A model generated the notes under the pieces. That model was not told the DNA's origin and made no database searches. It saw nothing but the letters and a program-made list of their open reading frames with translations. A stretch of DNA of 64,000 bases from contig NZ_DS022299.1 of assembly GCF_000153825.1 (NCBI RefSeq), forward strand, positions 399,216 to 463,215. Reading direction: 5' to 3'. Position numbers and translations under genes: made by a program. The stretch is from Synechococcus sp. RS9916 (lineage in GTDB: Bacteria; Cyanobacteriota; Cyanobacteriia; PCC-6307; Cyanobiaceae). Below, piece by piece: positions 1-15,000 of this stretch. Position 1 is the first letter of the stretch, and each line of letters begins with the position of its first letter.

Positions 1-3000
1 GTGCTGAGGCCGAAGGTATTGATCGTGGCGTTGTTGGTGAGGTTGACGTCACCGGCATTGCTTGTGCTGTTGGCAGCAATGGTGGAGCCAAGGGTGAGGA
101 CATTGCCGGTTGTGCGTCCTGTGAAGCCACCACCACCGGCGATGGCCTGGGTAAGGATGCCAGTGGAATTGATGCCAGTGGTTTGGATGGCTGTGTAGTT
201 GATCGCAGCATCAATGGAGCCAGCGTTGGTGGAGCCAATTTGTGTAGCGCCGAGGTTGGCATTGCCGCCGACATCACCAATCCAGCCGCCACCACCACCG
301 ACAGATTGGAGAAGGATTGCAGGGGCGTCATTGCCGGTGGTGACGACCTGATCACCGAAGCCTCTGAAGTTGATGGAGCCTGCATTGGCGGTGCCCGATG
401 CCGAGCTGGTCATGCCGAGAGTGGCGTTGCCGATGACTTGAGCACCAAAGCCACCACCACCAGCGATGGATTGAATGACCAGAGCGGATGAGTTGTTGCC
501 GGTTGTGGTGACGTTGCCGGTGAGAGAGGCCTTGACGTTTCCTGCGTTGAGGTTGCCGCTGACTTGGAGTGCGCCAAAGACGGCATCACCAAAGGCACTG
601 CCGGTGTAACCACCACCACCACCGATGGATTGAGCGGTGAGAGCAGTGGAGAAATCGCCCTGAGTTTGGAGAAGAGAGTTAACGGTGAGATCAACGTTGC
701 CGGCAGTGGAGGTGCCTGAGTTGTTTCTGCTGCCGAGTTGTGTTGTGCCTGTACCGCTACCAGTTAGTAGCGCGAAGCCACCGCCACCGCCGATGGATTG
801 AGCGACGAGTGTGGGAGAGGAATTGGCGGTGGTGATGATCTGAGCACTGGTGTTTCTGAGGGTGACATCACCAGCGGCGGCATTGATACGTCCATTGCTG
901 CCGTAAACGACGGCATATTCATTGTTCTCGCCTGTCTGTGATATGTAGCCGCCTCCCCCTGCAATTGACTGGGCGATTAGACCAGCGGAGCCCACCGAGC
1001 TCGTGTTGATGATTCCGCGATTGGTGACGGAAACAGCGCCGGATTGAATGATGGGCAGGCTGCTATTGGCTGCTGCCGTTGAGATCGTTCCGAGGCTGAT
1101 TGTCTCACCTGTCTTGGTCGCCGATGCACCACCACCACCACTGATTGATTGGGCGATGATTCCTGCAGAGTTGATACCAGCAGTGTTATCAACACCTGCT
1201 GAAGTGATGATGACAGCTTCATTGGTGAGGTTGACATCACCGGCATTGCTTGTGCTGTTGCTTGCAATCGTGCCGCCAAGGGTGAGGCTATTGCCTGTGG
1301 TACTACCGGTGAAACCGCCACCACCAGCAATGGCTTGGGCCAAGATGCCTGTGGAGTTAGCACCAGTGGTTTGGATCGCTTGGTAATTCACCCTGGCATT
1401 GATTGATCCAGCGTTGGTGGATCCAATTTGTGTGGCGCCGAGGCTTGCATTTCCACCAACATTGCCAATCCAACCACCACCACCGCCGATGGATTGGATC
1501 ACGAGCGCCGGTGCATCGATTCCCTTTGTTTGAGCGAGTTCACCATTGCCTGTGAAGGTCACGGAACCTGCGTCGGCGGTTCCTGCAGCAGCACTGGTCA
1601 TGCCGAGTACCGCATCACCTGTTATTTCTGCGCCGAACCCACCACCACCGGCGATGCTTTGAACGACCATGCCTGCGGAGTTTTTACCTTCGGTGATGGC
1701 GTTCCCTGTGAGCGTGGCTCTGATCGATCCAGAACTGAGGTTGCCGCTGACTTTTGAAGCTCCGAGGCTGACGTTGCCGAGTGCATTGCCGGTGACGCCA
1801 CCACCACCACCGACGGACTGAATCACCGCACCGGTGGAGTAATCAGCTGCGCTTCCGATCGTGCTCGTGCTTGTCAGGGTGACATTGCCGCCCTGGAGTG
1901 AGGAACCCGCTTCACTGCCGAGCTGTGCGTTGGGTGTGCTGCGTAGCAGAGACCAACCACCCCCACCACCGATGGATTGGACGACGAGTGCTGGGCTGTA
2001 GGCACCAACGGTGACAAGGGATGCGCCGAGGTTGGTGAGGTTGACGTCACCGGCATTGGCCTCGGTGAGATTGCTTCCAGCGAGCGTGACGTTGTAGCTC
2101 GAGAGTGCGTTGGTTTCTGCGATGTAGCCACCACCACCGGCGATGGATTGAACCATCAGAGCCGGTGAGCCGTTACCAGCGGTTTGTAAAACGCCGCGGT
2201 TGGCAACAGAGACAGAATCGGCGTTGGTGATGTTTCCAGCGCTTGCACCGAGGCGACTGAGGGTGCCTAAAGATTTGGCAGCTGCACCACCACCGCCACC
2301 GATGGATTGGGCGAGCAGTGCAGCGGCATTGATGCCCGTGGTTGTGATGTCACCTGTGTTGGTGACAGAGACCCTGCTACCCGAGGCATTGCCGATTAGG
2401 GAGCCGCCAAGGATGACGGCGTCACCCGCGGAGAGGCCGGCGACACCACCACCACCACCAATGGACTGAGCTAGCAGACCGATGGAGTTGTTGCCGGAGG
2501 TTTGGATCTTGCTGGAGTTGGTGACGCGCACCGAGCCGGCGTTGGCGATGCCAATGCCGCTGGCACCCATCGTCACGTTGCCGGTGACCTCAGCTACGGC
2601 ACCGCCGCCACCACCGATGGATTGGGCGAGCAGTGCTGGAGAGCTGAGGCCTTGGCTGATCAAGCGGTCAGCGGTGTTGTTGACGGTGACATCACCGCCA
2701 TTGGCCGATGCGCCAATGAGGTTGACGGCACCGAGGTTGAGGGTGGTGCCGATGTCGCCAGCGCGGCCACCACCACCACCGATGGATTGGACGTTGATCA
2801 GTGGGCTGAAGTTGCCGTTGGTTTGAACAGATCCGGAGTTGTTGAGAGAGACTCTGCCTGCGTTTTGGCTACCGGAGCTGCTGATGCTGCCGAATTGCGC
2901 GGAACCGTCGACCTGGCCGGTGTAACCACCACCACCACCAATGGACTGGAGGCTGATGCCAGGTGAGCTGTTGCCGGTGGTGAGAATGACGGCACGGTTC

Positions 3001-6000
3001 CTGACCGTGATGGCGCCACCATCCATCAGGGAAGCACTGTTTTGCGCCCCGAGGGTGAGAGTCCCCTCGATTGGACCGACCCAGCCACCGCCACCGCCGA
3101 TGGATTGAGCGGACAGAGCTTGGCTGTAATCGCCTGTTGTGGAGAGGCTTGCTCCTAAAGAGGCGATGGAGATGCCACCACCTGAAAGATCTGCGCCAGC
3201 CTTGGCAGCGATGCTGCCGATGGTGACATTGCCGCCGGAGGTTTGGCCGACGCGGCCACCACCACCACCGATGGCTTGGGCAACGATTGCGGGCGAATAG
3301 CGACCGAGGGTGGCGAGGCTTCCTTGGTTGAGGAGCGTCATCGCCTGGGCGGACTGGAGTCCATTGGCATTGCGTGATCCGAGTTGGACCGTGCCATTGG
3401 CGCTGTCCGCGGAACCACCACCACCGCCGATGGCTTGATACAAGATCGCCGGTGAGAAGTCTGACTGGGACTGCAGAGTTCCGGTGTTGGTCAGCTTGGT
3501 AGTCCCCGAGCGACCGGTGGCGCCGTTGCTGCCAAGGGTTGCATCACCGAAACCGGATTGGACGTCACCACCACCACCACCAATGCTGTGGAGATAGACG
3601 GGGATGGACGAGCTACCACTGGTGATGATGTTTCCGGTGTTGCGGAGGGTGACGTCTCCGGAATCGCCGCCAGAACCTCCGGAACCTCCAAGGTTGAGGC
3701 TGCCTTGGTTGATGTTGACCGTGGCGCGACCACCACCACCGCCGATCGATTGGGCAACAACGCCGTAGGAACCGCTGCCGAAGGTGGTGATATTGCCGTT
3801 GTTGGTGACGGTGATCGTGCCGCTACGGCCACCTTCACCACCTGAAGCACCGAGGCTGAGGGCGCCTTGGCTGCTACCAATGTCACCACCGCCGCCGCCG
3901 ATGGCGAGTGCATAGACACCGATGCCGTTGTCTCCGCGGGTGACGATCTCACCATCCACCGTGTTGTTGATGGTGATGTTGCCGGAATTACCTCCGGAGC
4001 CTCCTGAGCCCCCGAGGGACGCTTTCATAGCGGCGGTGCTGGAGAGGGAGCCACCACCACCGCCGACAGACTGGGCATAGATGCCATAGGCAGCAGCGCC
4101 GCTGATATCGATGACCCCTGAGTTAGTCACGGAAACATTGCCACCATTGCCTCCGTCGCCGCCGGATCCACCAAAGCTGATGAAGGCATCCGTGCCGGTC
4201 GTTCCGCTTGGAGTGGCAATGCTGATGCGACCACCCCCACCACCAATGGATTGGGAGAAGATCCCGTGAGATTGGCTTTTATTGGTGACGACGATGCCGT
4301 CGTTGCTGACGGAGACGTTCCCGGCGTTGCCGCCACTACCGCCTGTGCCACCGACTTGGAGGGTGCCGCCGATCGTGTTGCCTCCGCCGGATGAAGGCGT
4401 GGCCAGGGAGACCTCACCACCACCACCGCCGACCGACTGGGCGTAGATGCCGACAGCATTGTCGCCAAGGGTCTGGATGTCAGCGGCGTTGCTGATGGTG
4501 ATGCGTCCGGAGTTGCCGCCGGAACCACCAGAGCCGCCGACCGTTCCATTGATTGTGATCGTGGAAGAGGAGGTGCCGCCAACAAAACTGCTGGAACTAC
4601 CGCCACCACCGCCCACAGATTGAACGTAGAGGGCTGTGGCGTTATCGCCAGAGGTGAGGATGGTGCCGTCTTGGATGTTGAGGTTGACGGCACCGCTGTT
4701 GCCGCCGTTACCACCGCTGGCGCCAATGGCTGCATTGACGTTGACGTTCCCGGCTTGAACGTCGCTGACGTTGTTGACCACACTTCCGCCGCCACCCCCG
4801 ACTGACTGAGCCATCAGAGCGATGGCGTTGTTGCCCGTGGTGGTGATGACGAGGTCTTCGGAAATCAGGCTCACTGAGCCGCTGTTTCCACCTCCACCGC
4901 CAGCGCCGGTCGCACCTGCAGTGAAGCCACCGAGGGTGGCATTGGTGGTGCTATTTGCTGCTTTGTTGTGGATGGCACCGGCTTGGCCACCCCCACCACC
5001 AATGGACTGAAGCAGGATGCCGGTGGCTGACTCACCTGCGGTGGCAACGCCCAGTGTCTTGGAGCCATTGGTCGTGAGAGACACGTCACCTGCGTTTGAT
5101 CCGCCACCTCCCTTGCCACCCATCGCGAAGGTGGCAGAGGCGGAATAGGTGGTGTTGCCACTGTCGGTTGCTGTGGTGGTCATGGAGCCACCCGCACCAC
5201 CGCCACCACCGATGGATTGGAGAAGAACACCCGTGGACTGGATCCCTGTGGTGAAGACGTTCCCTGACAGAAGAGCCGTGACGTTATCGGCTGCACCGCT
5301 TACGCCGTTGCCACCCCTCTGGGCGTCATTGGCACCAAAGGCAAAGGTGGAATTGACGTCTGTTGCAGAAGGAGATGCATTGGCGGTGATCGAGCCACCT
5401 TGGCCACCACCACCACTGATCGATTGGAGAAGCAGGCCGTAGGAACCAGCCCCTTCGGTGATGAAGGTGCCATCAGCAAAGAGCTTGACGGCGCCAGCGC
5501 GTCCGCCTGTGCCACCTGCACCACCCATCGTCATGGAGGTTGAAAGGTCGCCGCTAGCTGCGCCTTCATTGATGGCGCCAACAGCACCACCACCACCTCC
5601 AACGGACTGGAGGAAGAGTGCGTGGGCGCCATCACCACCAGTGGCGATAGAGAGATCAGCGACCTGCGAAGCGCTGCCAAGGGTGACTGAGGAGGCACGA
5701 CCTCCATCGCCACCGTTCGTGGTGAGTGAGCCAGTTGCGCCAAGCGCGTAGTTGAAGGTTGAGGAGCTCGAGAGCAGGTTCGCACCGAATACGGATCCGC
5801 TTTGACCACCACCACCACCGATGGATTGGAGCAGAAGACCATGGGCACCAGCTCCGGCACCAGTTGTTGCATTGCCGGTGACGATGGTGAGGGGAGCGGG
5901 AACGCTGATGTTGATGGCTCCGCCTGAACCACCAGGCCCCCCAATTCCGCCCAAGTTGACCGCTGTTGAGACTGGAACTTGGACGGTGCCTGCTGATTGG

Positions 6001-9000
6001 TCTGTATTGGCAACAAAACTACCGATACCGCCGCCACCACCAATCGATTGGGCGAGATAGCCGATCGAGTTTTCTCCAGAAGTAAAGATGTTCCCTGAAA
6101 TGCTGCCTTGAACGGTTTGCCCCCAGGAGCGGCTTGTACCCACAAGACTGCCCATGTTGAAGATTGCATTCCCCGTTTCAGCGGATGCCGAAGCATTGGA
6201 GATCAGCGCGCCGGCTTGACCACCACCACCGCCGATGGATTGAAGAAGAACGCCATAAGCGAGATCTCCTTGGGTGATGAAGGTGCCGTCGAGATACCCG
6301 GATACAACGCCCGCAGCTCCTGCCCTTCCACCTCGACTGCCCATGGAGAAGACTGCGCCAAGATTTCCTTCAGCTGAAGCTTTATTGATGATTTGACCGA
6401 TGCCACCACCGCCACCAACGGACTGGAGGAAGACAGCATTGGCTCCATCACCAACTGTCTGAATTGCTAAATCTGCGACCTGACTGGACGATCCCAAAGC
6501 AACATTGCCGCCGGCGCCACCGCCACCTCCAAAACTCCTGGTAGCCGATCCACCTAATTCAAATGATGAGGCACTTGAGGACGTGTTGATCGCGCCATTG
6601 ATGACGGAACTTGCCAATCCACCACCACCGCCAATGGATTGAAGTAGCAGACCGTGGGCTCCTGTGCCCTGCCCGAGTGAGACATTTCCAGTGCTGATTG
6701 TGAGTTGTTGGGGAACATTGAAAGTGATGGATCCACCGTTTCCACCATTGCCTCCATTGGCACCCATTTCGAGGAATGTGGATGAAGTGAGGGAAACTGA
6801 TTGTGGTGAGTTGATGATTGAGCTTCCAGCGCCACCGCCACCACCAATGGTTTGGGCAAGGAAACCGACAGCGCCATCACCTTGGGTCAGGACGTTCCCG
6901 GAGAGGGAAACAGAAATGTCACCACCGCGACCACCTGAATACCCCGTCAACGGCGTTCCAATTGAGCCCAATGAAAATGAGGACTGGGCGGAGGAGGCAG
7001 AGGGTGAAGCATTACTGATGACTGCACTGGCTTGACCACCACCACTACCAATGGATTGGAGCAGGACGCCATAGGAAGAGACCCCAGAGGTGATGAAAGT
7101 ACCCTTTGCGTTGAAATTCACCTTGGAAGCTGTACCTCCATTGCTACCGTCACCTCCGATCGCAAACGTGGAGGAAAGATTGCCGCCAGCATCAGCGTTG
7201 TTGACGTAACCCGCGATACCACCACCTCCACCAATGGATTGGAGGAATACTGCATTGGCGTTATCACCCAGAGTTTGGATTGCTAAATCGGCGATTTGAT
7301 TGGGAGTTCCGAGTGAGACAGATCCAGCACTACCGCCGCCATTCCCTCCGCCTGAGGTAGCTGTAGCACCGAGGGAAAAGGAGGAGTTTGATAACGTTGT
7401 TGCCATATCTCCGCCGATCACGGAACTGGCGATACCACCACCACCTCCGATCGATTGAAGCAGCAGACCATGGGCACCGGTGCCTGTCGCTAGTGAACTA
7501 TTCCCTGTTTTGATTGTGAGTTTTTCGGGTGTTGTTAATGAAATGGATTGACCATTTCCACCCTTGCCTCCTTCAGAGCCGAGATTGATGGAAGATTGAG
7601 CGCTCAAGGCGACGGAATCAGCTGCCGATTTAGTTCCGGTGACGGTGCTTGCTGCACCACCACCACCACCGATGGATTGCGCTAGGTAGCCAATCGATGC
7701 TTCACCCCAAGTCTCCACATTTCCGGAGAAGGACGAAGTTATCGCTCCACCGGAGCCGCCAGCGCTGCCGGTTTTTGCGTTGCCGGATGAGCCAAAGGAG
7801 AACAGTGAATCAGCAGTGGAAGCGGAAGTGGATGCATTGGCAATGGCTGTTCCAGCTTGACCACCACCACCACCAATGGATTGGAGAAGAACCGCATATG
7901 AATTTGTTCCAGATGTGAAGTAATTACCGTCTGCATAGAAGTTGATCGATGATGCGGAGCCTCCTTTTCCACCATCGCTGCCAAACAGGAATGATGAATT
8001 CAGATTGCCTCCGGCCTGACTCTCACTAACTGTGGCTCCGCTTCCACCCCCACCGCCGAGGGATTGGAGAAGAGCGCCAATCGAGTTAGCACCAGTGGTG
8101 GTAATCGAAAGATCAGCCGGATTGAGTGCAGATCCAAACGTGATTGATCCGCCAGATCCACCTGATCCAAAGGATCCATTTTCGCTTGAAAGTGTATTAA
8201 CAGTTGATCCAAATGCCGCTGTCGTGTTGGCTGTTGCAGATTTGATATTTGCACCAATTACTGCTCCGCCTGATCCACCACCACCACCGATGGCTTGAAG
8301 CAACATTCCGTGTGAAGCACTTCCAGATGTTCGAATTGTGAGTTGATCTTGCGTCGTGAGGTTGATTGTTCCGGAATTTCCACCATTTCCGCCGTCTCCT
8401 CCCATGGAGATATTGGTCATGTTGGCGTAACCGATCACGCCTGCAGAGCTATCGGCTGCAGATTCAGTGACTGTGCCTCCGATGCCGCCACCACCACCAA
8501 TGGATTGCGCGAATAGACCAACGGAGTTTTCCCCAAACGTGGTGATCGAACCTTGCAATTCACCAGATATGTCGCCGGCGGAACCTCCACCACCGCCGCT
8601 AGCGGCCTTCCCGTAGGAACCACCAAACGTAAGCTTGGTTACAGAGGAAATAAAACCAGTTGGAGACATATAGGTCCCCATTTTTGTGAACACATCCCGC
8701 GGGTTTGAGTTCGATGCGTCTGTTTTGACAGATCCGGCTTGGCCTCCACCTCCGCCAATGCTTTGCAGCGTAATTCCATCGGAGCTTTCCCCCTTGGTGA
8801 CAATATTGACGCCGCCCAAAAATGTGACGTTACCTCCATCTCCTCCATTGCCGCCTTGGCTTCCAAACAACGATGAGACATCAAGAACCCCAGTCGCCTG
8901 ACCGGTGGTGGTGTCATCACCAATACCGCCACCCCCACCAATTGACTGCAAGAAGATTCCAGTTGAATTATCTCCCGTCGTGGTGACTTTAAGTGGAGCT

Positions 9001-12000
9001 AACTTGTTGAATGAGCTTATCAGCTTTACGTTCCCTGCCTTTCCGCCCGATCCCCCGTCTCCAGCCTTGGCTGTTGCTGAACCAAGGTTTAACTTTGCAT
9101 CGGTTCCTTCTGTTGTTGTTGTTTTGACAGCCCCTGCACGACCGCCGCCACCTCCAACACTTTGAAGAACGATTCCTTTAGATGCCACTCCTGAAGTCGT
9201 AACCGTGAGAGTGTCAAATACCCGTCCAGGACCTGTCATTGTGAGAGTGACATTTCCAGCATCTCCACCACCGCCACCAGTGCCACCAAGGCCTACGGCA
9301 ACAGCGCCTGTAACGCTACCTCCGCCACTGGTTGAGGATGCACTTTCTGAAAGACCAGCGGCTCCACCGCCACCACCAACAGATTGAAGGAAAATTGCAT
9401 CTGAGGAGTTACCCGTAGTCCTGACTGTTCCAGTGAAATCGACATTGACATCTCCCGAGTTGCCGCCGCCGCCACCTTCACCAGCTTTACTAACGCCAGC
9501 ACCTAAAGCCATATTTTTTTGCTTCGCCCAAGATTGTGTACCACCCTTCAGCGTTCCCATCACAGATCTGCTGCCGGAATAATCAAATTGATTGGCGGAT
9601 GGTGCTGAGGCACTCGTGCTGGATTTAGCTACACCTCCAAGCCCACCACCACCGCCGACAGATTGTGCAAAGAGACCAGCAGCGTTATTCCCGGATGTTG
9701 TGATATTTCCTGTTGCTTTAACAATCACCGATTTTGAATCGCCACCAGCACCACCTTTGGCTCCCATTGAGAAGCCAAGGTTCATTGCTCCACCACTATT
9801 ATTATTTTGTGAAGCACCTCCCGCACCGCCACCGCCACCGACCGCTTGAGCTAGAAATCCTGTAGCGCTATCGCCCTTGGTTGTGATATCGAAATCATAA
9901 AGTTCAATTGTCACGTTGCCAGAATTACCTGCAGTTCCTCCCTCTCCACCGACCTGTGCCGCTGCACCAAAACTAAGTTCTGAACCAACCGAGTTGAAAC
10001 TGGTATTGCTAGTGCTACCACCATTACCACCACCACCACCAACTGATTGGGCAATGAACCCCATCGCAAGATTGCCCTGGGTATTGATCTCTAGCTTTTC
10101 ATTTGGAATGCTAAAGACTTCAACGTCACCAGCAACTCCGCCGGTGCCTCCCTTGCCACCAAAACCAAGGTTGACACTACCCATTAGTTTTGGACCTGCC
10201 TGAGCTCCCTTTTTTGCAGTTGTATCTTCAGCAGATTTGTAGTTGTAGTAGAGATTGACTGCGTTGTTGTAATAACTTCCGCATGATTCTGGAAGTGCAC
10301 CAAAACATTTTGAGTCTTTTGTTGCTGCAGCCGCGAGGCTTCCGCTCAATTTGAGAGCGTTATTTGATGTGAAGTTAAAGGATGTTGTGCTGCCACCAGC
10401 ACCACCACCGCCACCAACTGATTGAGCAAGAAAACCCGTCGCCGAATCACCAAAGGTATTGATTTTGCCAGAAACGCTGGCTTTCACATTGCCAGCTTTT
10501 CCTCCGTTGCCTCCAGCGCCTGCAATATTCCCTCCAAGCGACAGAGGTCGAGACTTGCCTGCTGTAGGTTTTTTGGGGTCCGTGCCAACGGATAGTGTTC
10601 CCTGATAGCTCACCGAGGAACCACCCGTACCACCGCCGCCGCCCACGGATTGGGCAATGATTCCGTAGGCGAAATCACCATAAGTAAGAATATCCGAGCT
10701 TGAATACAATTCAACATAACCGCCAGAATTTCCGCTTCCCCCTGTTCCGCCAATATTTAAGCCACCAGTAATTGTGTTGCTGTTTCCAGTTGATTTGGCC
10801 GCATCTTTGGAGCCGGTGAATTGCATATTTAATGTGCTGCCACCATCGCCGCCTCCGCCACCAACGGATTGAGCAAATATGCCTGTTGAGTAATTGCCTG
10901 ACGTAATGATTGATGGAGCGGTATTCTCGACGTATACATTTGCTCCCTTCCCGCCTCCTGCACCTTGACCGCCGACGTTAATCCCTAGGTTATAAGTTGA
11001 TTTTGCTGAAGAGACGGTGAATTGTGCATTGGTGCTGCTTCCACCAGCGCCGCCGCCGCCACCGACTGATTGGGCAAAGATTCCGTACGAAAAAGCTCCA
11101 CCTGTTGTTAAAGGGGCGCTGTTTGTGACTGAGACATCACCAGCGTTAGCACCTGAGCCACCATTGCCGCCAACGCTTGCCCCCGCGCTGATGGCTTGGC
11201 CTTTGCTTGCTGCTAGCTGAACGGATACCGATTGACCACCACTGCCTCCTTTCCCTCCTAAAGACTGGGCGAAAATAGCGGAGCTTTTCCCGCCTACTGT
11301 TTTAATTGATCCAGTGTTGTTGACAGTGACATTTTTTGCTACTCCACCTTCACCGCCCTCACCACCAAGGCTTACCCCTAGATTTGCACCATTGGATGCC
11401 TGAATGTTTAGCACGTTGCCACCAGCGCCGCCGCCGCCGCCGACTGATTGGGCGAAGATGCCATAGGAATTATTTCCGTAAACGTTGTCATCTAGAATTT
11501 TCCCGGTATTAATTGTCGCGGAATTGGTGACCACTACATTTCCGGCCCTGTTCCCTTGTCCACCTTTTCCGCCAAGGCTTATGCCTCCATTGAACGCCTT
11601 TCCATCTTTTCCGATAGATAGCGCCCCTTGGATGTTATAAACGTTTCCTCCGGTGCCGCCTCCGCCGCCAAGCGATTGAGCTAAAATTCCAGTTGAGAAG
11701 TCTCCAATTGTTGTTATTGAAGTTGCAGTGTTGTTGACAGTCACATCACCACCAATGCCGCCTGTTCCACCACTTCCGCCGATATTGACTGCCGCATTTA
11801 CTGCGGTTTTGGCACCCGAGCTTCCAGATACTTGAACGTTGATTGCGGCACCACCTGCGCCACCCGATCCTCCTACTGATTGAGCAAATATTCCGCGACT
11901 ATGACTTCCGATGATGATCGAGCTACCGTCCTCTTTTTTGAGAATTGTTCCTGTCTTCAGGTCTCCAGAGTTTGTGATGTTGACAACTGAAGCACTACCA

Positions 12001-15000
12001 CCTGAGTTGCCCGAGCCACCGATATTGACACCGCCATTGATCGAATTTCCTTTTGATCCACTGAGCTGGACGTTGATCACCCGCCCACCTACACCGCCGC
12101 CACCGCCAAGAGACTGGCCATAGATGGCACTCGCCTGGTCGCCAAGAGTCGTGATATTGCCGAAATTATTGATTGTGACGTTTCCAGCATTGCCGCCACT
12201 GCCACCTTTGCCCCCTAGGTTGACTCCGATGTTTGCAGACGTGCCTGTGGACAGTGCAAGATTTCCGCTAATTGCTTCTCCACCGGCTCCGCCACTGCCG
12301 CCTACGGATTGAGCAAAAATGCCATATGCATTCGATCCATAAACATTGAAGTCGTAAATTTTACCGGTCTTGATTGTTGCGTAGTTCGTTACCTCAACGG
12401 TGCTTGCGGTTGAGCCAGATCCTCCGCCTCCCCCGAGTGTTACTCCGGCTGAGACAGCGGTGCTGCCGCCCGATGCATTGACATTGACCGAACTTCCGCC
12501 GGTACCACCGCCACCACCGATGGATTGGGCAAGAATGCCCGCTGCATAATCTCCAAGGGTTGTGATGCTTGATCCATTGTTGTTGACTGTTACTGAGCCG
12601 GCTGAATTGCCGCTTCCTCCACCGCCACCGATGGCGACACCTGCAGTGACTGAAACACTATTACCGCCAGCTAGATTGGCTTGAATAACATTTCCTCCTG
12701 AACCACCGCCTCCGCCAACCGATTGCGCGAAAATTCCATAGGAATAAATGCCAGCAAGATATTCGCCAACATTGGAGTCCGTTCTTATTTCACCTGTTTC
12801 GATGGCTGCGCTGTTGGTGACGTTGACATTGCCTGCTGTGCCCCCGCTGCCACCCTTTCCGCCGACAGCGGCCTTTGCCCCGATGGCTGGTCCCCCAGAG
12901 CCAGACAATGAGACAGACAGAGCCGATCCGCCAGTACCGCCAGATCCACCCACCGACTGTGCAAGCAATGCAGCCGATTGATTGCCTGATGTGGTGATTT
13001 TTAGGCCAGTGTTGTTGACAGTGACACTGCCGGCGCGTGCTCCGCTTCCAGCTGTGCCGCCAACAGTCGCCCCGGCATTAATTGCACCACTTCCACCAAC
13101 AGCGATTGAACCACTAATTGAATTGCCTCCGTTTCCACCTGATCCACCGACTGATTGGGCGAAGATACCCATCGCATTTTTGCCCGTTGTAATCAGCGTC
13201 GAGCTATTGGTCACTGAAACATTCGACCCTGAGCCGCCACGTCCACCGCTGCCACCCAGTGTCACTCCCAGGTTGACTGCACCACTGCCACCAGCGAGTT
13301 GGAAGTTCATGGCAGTACCACCAGCTCCACCGCCTCCACCGATGGATTGAGCCAGGATTGCGGATGCATTTTCGCCTGCTGTGGTGATCGAGGTACCCCT
13401 CGACGTAACATTCACAACTCCGCCAGTACCGCCGCCTGCGCCGCTCCCGCCCAGTACAAAGTTTGCGTTTACACCGGCACTTCCTCCGGCAATTGCTCCG
13501 CTGACGGCATTACCTCCAGCTCCACCGCCACCGCCAACAGATTGAGCAAAGATTCCGTACGACTGAAAACCTGTTGTTTGGATTGAGCTTGCAGCGTCAA
13601 CCTTGACGGTGCTGGAACTGCCTCCACCTCCTCCAGACCCACCAATCGTGGCGCTTGCATTAACTCCAGCCGCAGATCCTCCTGCTCCTGTGATGCTTAA
13701 GACGGAGCCACCGGCACCACCCCCGCCTCCAACTGATTGGGCAAAAATACCGGCCGAATTATTGCCCTCGGTAATGATGCTTCCACCTGAGGTGTTGACA
13801 GTGACGGTTCCGCTATTTGCGCCTGAACCGCCGCTCCCGCCGACGCTTCCTCCCATGTTGACGGAGCCTCCGCCACTGCCAGAGAACTGAAGATTTAGAG
13901 TCGATCCGCCTTGACCGCCGCCGCCGCCGATGGATTGAGCAAGAATTCCCTGTGAAAAACTCCCTAGGGTTTTAATGACATCGGAACCTTCAAAGGTTGT
14001 GGTTACCGTGACAGATCCACTTTGAACGCCGCTTCCACCACTTCCTCCAATGCCGAAGTTGGCTGTCACCCCGGCAGAGCCACCTGCCGCAACGCTGGCC
14101 GTAGCCGCTGCACCACCATTTCCGCCGCCGCCGCCGATTGATTGCGCAAGGATTCCCGGGGAATAGCTAACAGGATTCGTTGTATAGAGCCCAGTTTTGA
14201 TGGAACCACCGCCGTAGGTCAGATTAACGGAGCCACCACGGCCACCACTTCCACCGGAGCCACCAACAGCAACAGCTACGGAACCACTCGCAACAGGATT
14301 TGCACTGAAACTTCCGGTTATTGCGGAGCCTCCATTGCCCCCACCGCCACCAACTGACTGAATCACAACACCAGGAGAAAAGCTGCGATAGGTGTTGAGG
14401 TCTCCGCTGATGTTGCCAATGGCTGAGCCAGCAGAGCCACCTGAAGAGCCACGTCCGCCAACAGCAGCTCCAATGCTCACAGACGCTGATGCTGATAGTG
14501 ATCCAGAGCTTCCACCTGATCCACCACCGCCTCCAATGCTGGTGATCGATACAGCAGGTGAGTATTCGTTCTTCGTGGTGATTGACGTTCCTCTAAACGT
14601 GGCAGACGCTGTGTTGCCACTACCACCGGCTTTGCCTGAACCGCCGACCGATGGAGCTATTGATGCTGCGCCAGCTGAGATCGACAGACTTGAACCACCT
14701 GAGCCACCGCCACCTCCAATCGAAGCAACATTGATACCTGGTGATTGAAACCCTTCGGTGACAATTGTTCCTTGGGCAATAACGGTTGCTGGTCCTGCAT
14801 TGGCTCCTGATCCTCCCGTTCCACCAACGCTGGTTGCGATACTGGCCCCAGCACTAAGTGCAACACTTCCGCTACTACCACCTGAACCACCGCCTCCACC
14901 AATGCTTGTGGCCAGAATGCCCGGGGAATAATTGCCTGTCGTTGTGATATTTGCGGCGAATGGAGTGCCTCCTGTGCCTACAGAGACTGACCCACCGCTG

